In this document: piece by piece, positions 61,701 through 64,000 of the stretch
Layout of the letters: each line of letters starts with the position of its first letter
How positions within the stretch are numbered: the first letter of the stretch is position 1
Source: Symsagittifera roscoffensis
Taxonomy: Eukaryota > Xenacoelomorpha > Acoela > Convolutidae
Assembly: GCF_963678635.1 (NCBI RefSeq)
Contig: NC_087067.1
Span: 2,978,001-3,042,000 of the forward strand
Reading direction: 5' to 3'
DNA length: 64,000 bases
Made by a program: the position numbers and the translations under genes
Notes under the pieces: model-generated
What the model saw: the letters and a program-made list of their open reading frames with translations, nothing else
Told to the model about the DNA's origin: nothing
The model's database searches: none

Positions 61701-62312
61701 GCTTTTGAGCAAGGCCCTGTGATGATCACGAAGATCCATGCCTACTTGTTAAAGGAGGTGAACCTGGCGGAAAATGCCGGAGAAAAGACTGCTGAATTTG
61801 TAAACAGAATGTGTCAAATTACCCTGGAAACCTTCTGGACCCAGGAAGTGAAGGGACAGGAAGGCTTTGAACGGACAGACAGCATGCTGGAAGGGTTGGG
61901 AGCCGGATGGACCGCGTCCTTCTTGGCAAAAGTCAACCCGAAAGTCTCTCATTACTTGATAAAAGAATTCCTCCAAGCAGTAGTGGAAGTGTCAATAGTG
62001 GAACTAATAGCCTTGTTCGTGACATTTGGAGCAGAAAGTTTCGTGAAAGGACCGGCGATGCTGCTCACCGAAGGAGTCCAAAACCTGCGGTTAGATGGAC
62101 TTCTGACATTGATTGCGATTACCCACGGAAAATTGGGAGGACTAATGAAATTGGGACGTTGTCCAGAGCAGATGAGAGAGAGAGTGAGGAATTTAGATAT
62201 GAAGAAATCCACGGACTCGTGGAATAAGATAAGAGACCTGAGACACACTCTTATCCAATATCTATTACAACAAAATCGCTTTGGAACGGGAGAAGACGAG
62301 ACTATCGAATGA
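58719..62312 (+). pseudogene. Element B third gene: coiled coil, SGNH hydrolase and second SGNH-like domain
   Basis: This open frame has 1,197 codons; the first ATG is 58770, but it probably continues from 58324. Residues ~20-85 form a coiled coil. Residues ~260-435 are an SGNH/GDSL hydrolase: LILGDSLVRVL (block I, Ser268), AFGGATI (block II), LVGTNDIS (block III, Asn317) and TTDGIHFDS (block V, Asp411 and His414), so the full catalytic set is present. After a Ser/Arg-rich linker, residues ~720-950 repeat the pattern in degenerate form (IMIVANSEF, VFAGINDHLH, MSNDLWF). The C-terminal ~250 residues are helical and hydrophobic in part. Such esterases occur in some LINEs; in an LTR element's env position it is unusual. 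TGA at 62310 interrupts an otherwise continuing frame. Confidence 0.75.
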
Positions 62313-64000
62313 GAAGAAGATGTTAGACGACATGTTGGAGGCATGCCCCTGTTAACCGATCTGAGCTTGGCTATGAGAACCGATCCCTTAGCGCTGATCA
62401 GAGGAGTCACGGAGTTTGTGACAGTGATTTATGGACCAGCAGTCACGTTTGCGTTCCCTGACGTTAAGGTGGAGGCATATAGGAGGTCGGTGCTGCACCT
62501 GAACCTCTTATCAGCAGTGGACGGTAGTGCACTAAACTGGTGTGAGCAGCACACATTGCGGGAGCTCATGAGTGAAGATTTGTTGTTTGCGAAAATATCA
62601 GAGCCAGAGATGACAGTCATCAATTTTGACGATCACTTCCGTGATCGCATGGGAGAAGTAGAAAGAGGACACATCGAAGTGTTTCCGAAGCTTTGGAATC
62701 TGAGACCCTATGATAAAACGAATGGTGAAATAACCAGAGTGCCTCGTCTCACTGCGGCATATCATATAGTGAGAGAAGAGACGAAGGACTGGGGTGATTA
62801 AGAGAAAATTCCGGAAGCAATCCCTGAATTCCCTCTGATAAGAAGGATGTTGCTCGGAGCAGTCTCCGTGGTACAAACTCCTTGGTTGAGAGCATTCGAA
62901 ACCAATGAAAGGAGAGCAGGGAATTTCGTGGGAACGATGGATCCATGATTTGTAGGGAGAAATGCCGCCGTGTTACAATACACACGATTTGAATATACGG
63001 ATCAAGCGACGAGAAGGCGAATAAGCAACGCCGCGACTCCCACGCCTGGAAGATTTGACGAAGAATGGACGGGATTAGGCTTAGCTCCGATGAAGATGAG
63101 AGGCAGGACCGAACTGCCTGAGGCCTCCTTGATCCTGACTATGGTGAAACCGGAATTGAAAGTGGGAGGAACACTGCAGGCGAGAACCTTTCTAGCACCC
63201 TTCGGCTGCGAGGAAATCAAAATGGTCCATGGAGAAGAGGAAGATAGATCGGCCGGTACATTGATCATACCGAAGTTTCCGGAAGGAACCGACAATGATA
63301 AGCAAGGACCCTCGAGCTCAAAGAAGGATATGTCAGAAGGAGACGACGGACAGGGAGGAAGCCGTCAAGCCGAAGAACCCAAGCAACAAGATGCAAGTCA
63401 AGCTGGTGGGGAAGACGAAGGGGCATCGACAGGAGGAGTATCCAGCCTGGATTTCAATATCTTCAGTGATCTTGAGAACAACGCGGATACGTTGGAGACG
63501 ACTGAGCCAGCGGATGAAGGCGTTTCGACACTGGAGCCTCCGATGGCCTTTACAGAAATGAAACGGAATTTGCCGGAGAGCCGCTCTCCTGGCAATTCAA
63601 GAAACGACGAACAAAGAATCCTCATGGAATCACCTAGACGGAGAAGAATAGAGGGCTCGGCCAGAGTACCTTTCTTGGGAACGTTGCCAGAAGAAGAGTG
63701 GGAAGTACGTCACCGAGACCATGAAAGTAGGACGGGATGTAGATTGGACAGAGTGGCGTTCATGGAAGAAGTCTGGACAGTAGTTCAGAGCTATGGGACC
63801 CAGTCCATTTTGAAAACAGGTCTCAACCGACCGTTGATGCGGGAAGTCCTTGATAAATTTGATGAGTGTGAAGGTAGATTGAGTGAGTTGTTGATTGACA
63901 CAGCCACTGATGAAAGTGAAGTGAATTCTCCCATCAAGATGACACCGCAGGACGATAAAGGAGAGGTGGTGTATCTGTCAAGAACCAGGAGAGGAACGAT
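62313..64000 (+). pseudogene. Element B third gene, C-terminal part (off the window edge)
   Basis: The frame of the SGNH protein stays open from 62313 to the window end apart from TAA at 62799 and TGA at 62946. The first ~150 residues are folded-looking (VTVIYGPAVTFAFPDVKVEA). Then comes an acidic Ser/Gly/Glu-rich region (63290-63500), a basic patch (ESPRRRRIEG) and another helical stretch. I recognise no domain. With 58719-62312 it makes at least 1,760 codons in one frame. Confidence 0.6.

Larger units (their letters stand above)
45671..64000 (+). mobile_element. Element B: giant Ty3/Gypsy-class retroelement with macro and SGNH domains, runs off the window
   Basis: It starts near TGTGACATTCGACC where LINE similarity ends. 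The order is promoter-like region, ~3-kb motif-rich leader, gag, protease, RT-RNase H, long linker, broken integrase, macro-domain segment, splice acceptor and a third gene reaching the window edge. Composition is clearly more GC-rich than the host DNA or element A. RT before integrase gives the Ty3/Gypsy class. At least 18 kb is present and the 3' LTR is not reached. Multiple stops, frameshifts and an integrase deletion show this copy is inactive. Confidence 0.8.

Overview
The window is eukaryotic, animal-type DNA dominated by transposable elements. It is AT-rich and has spliced exons with canonical splice sites. It carries a FLYWCH/Mutator-like transposon, an L1/Tx1-like LINE, a hAT MITE and two very long Ty3/Gypsy-class LTR retroelements. 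Nothing looks bacterial or archaeal. An invertebrate host is likely, but I cannot name it. A 200-base run of N at 9743-9942 is an assembly gap.

Left part (1-12.7 kb). A solo LTR lies at the left edge. A four-exon minus-strand host gene follows (7227 down to 1477). Its exon phases join without a break into a 422-residue protein with a canonical EF-hand loop. A decayed FLYWCH-MULE transposase sits in its second intron and a MITE fragment in its first. The rest to 12.7 kb is non-coding, with a degenerate GGGACCCTTC-type minisatellite at 11-12 kb.

Element A (12.7-31.9 kb, plus strand) is about 19 kb long and A/C-rich. It has a 5' LTR, a basic leader ORF, gag with a CCHC knuckle, protease, RT-RNase H, integrase, an env-like glycoprotein and at least one extra downstream ORF, then a truncated 3' LTR. 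It is dead: in-frame stops, frameshifts and a 319-bp duplication interrupt it.

Middle (32-45.7 kb). A probable minus-strand gene of unknown function (32.4-34.9 kb) has a partial paralogue near 36.6 kb. A hAT MITE with a perfect 8-bp target duplication lies within it. A minus-strand L1/Tx1-like LINE (37.7-42.8 kb) has a YADG instead of YADD active site. A second 5' fragment of the same LINE family lies at 44.3-45.7 kb.

Element B (about 45.7 kb to beyond the window end, plus strand, higher GC) is the most unusual part. A long leader is filled with TCCGGAGGGGT motifs. Then come gag with a coiled coil and two CCHC knuckles, a DTG protease, RT-RNase H and a roughly 490-residue linker. The integrase has lost its catalytic core. 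The pol end carries a TARG1/ALC1-like macro domain. After a non-coding gap ending in a strong splice acceptor comes a third gene of at least 1,700 codons, in the position env would hold. It encodes a coiled coil, a complete SGNH (GDSL) hydrolase domain, a second degenerate SGNH-like domain and further unknown regions. Retroelements pairing an ADP-ribose-binding fold with an SGNH esterase in an extra gene are the best candidate here for an undescribed system. This copy is broken by frameshifts and stops, so intact relatives would be needed to study it.
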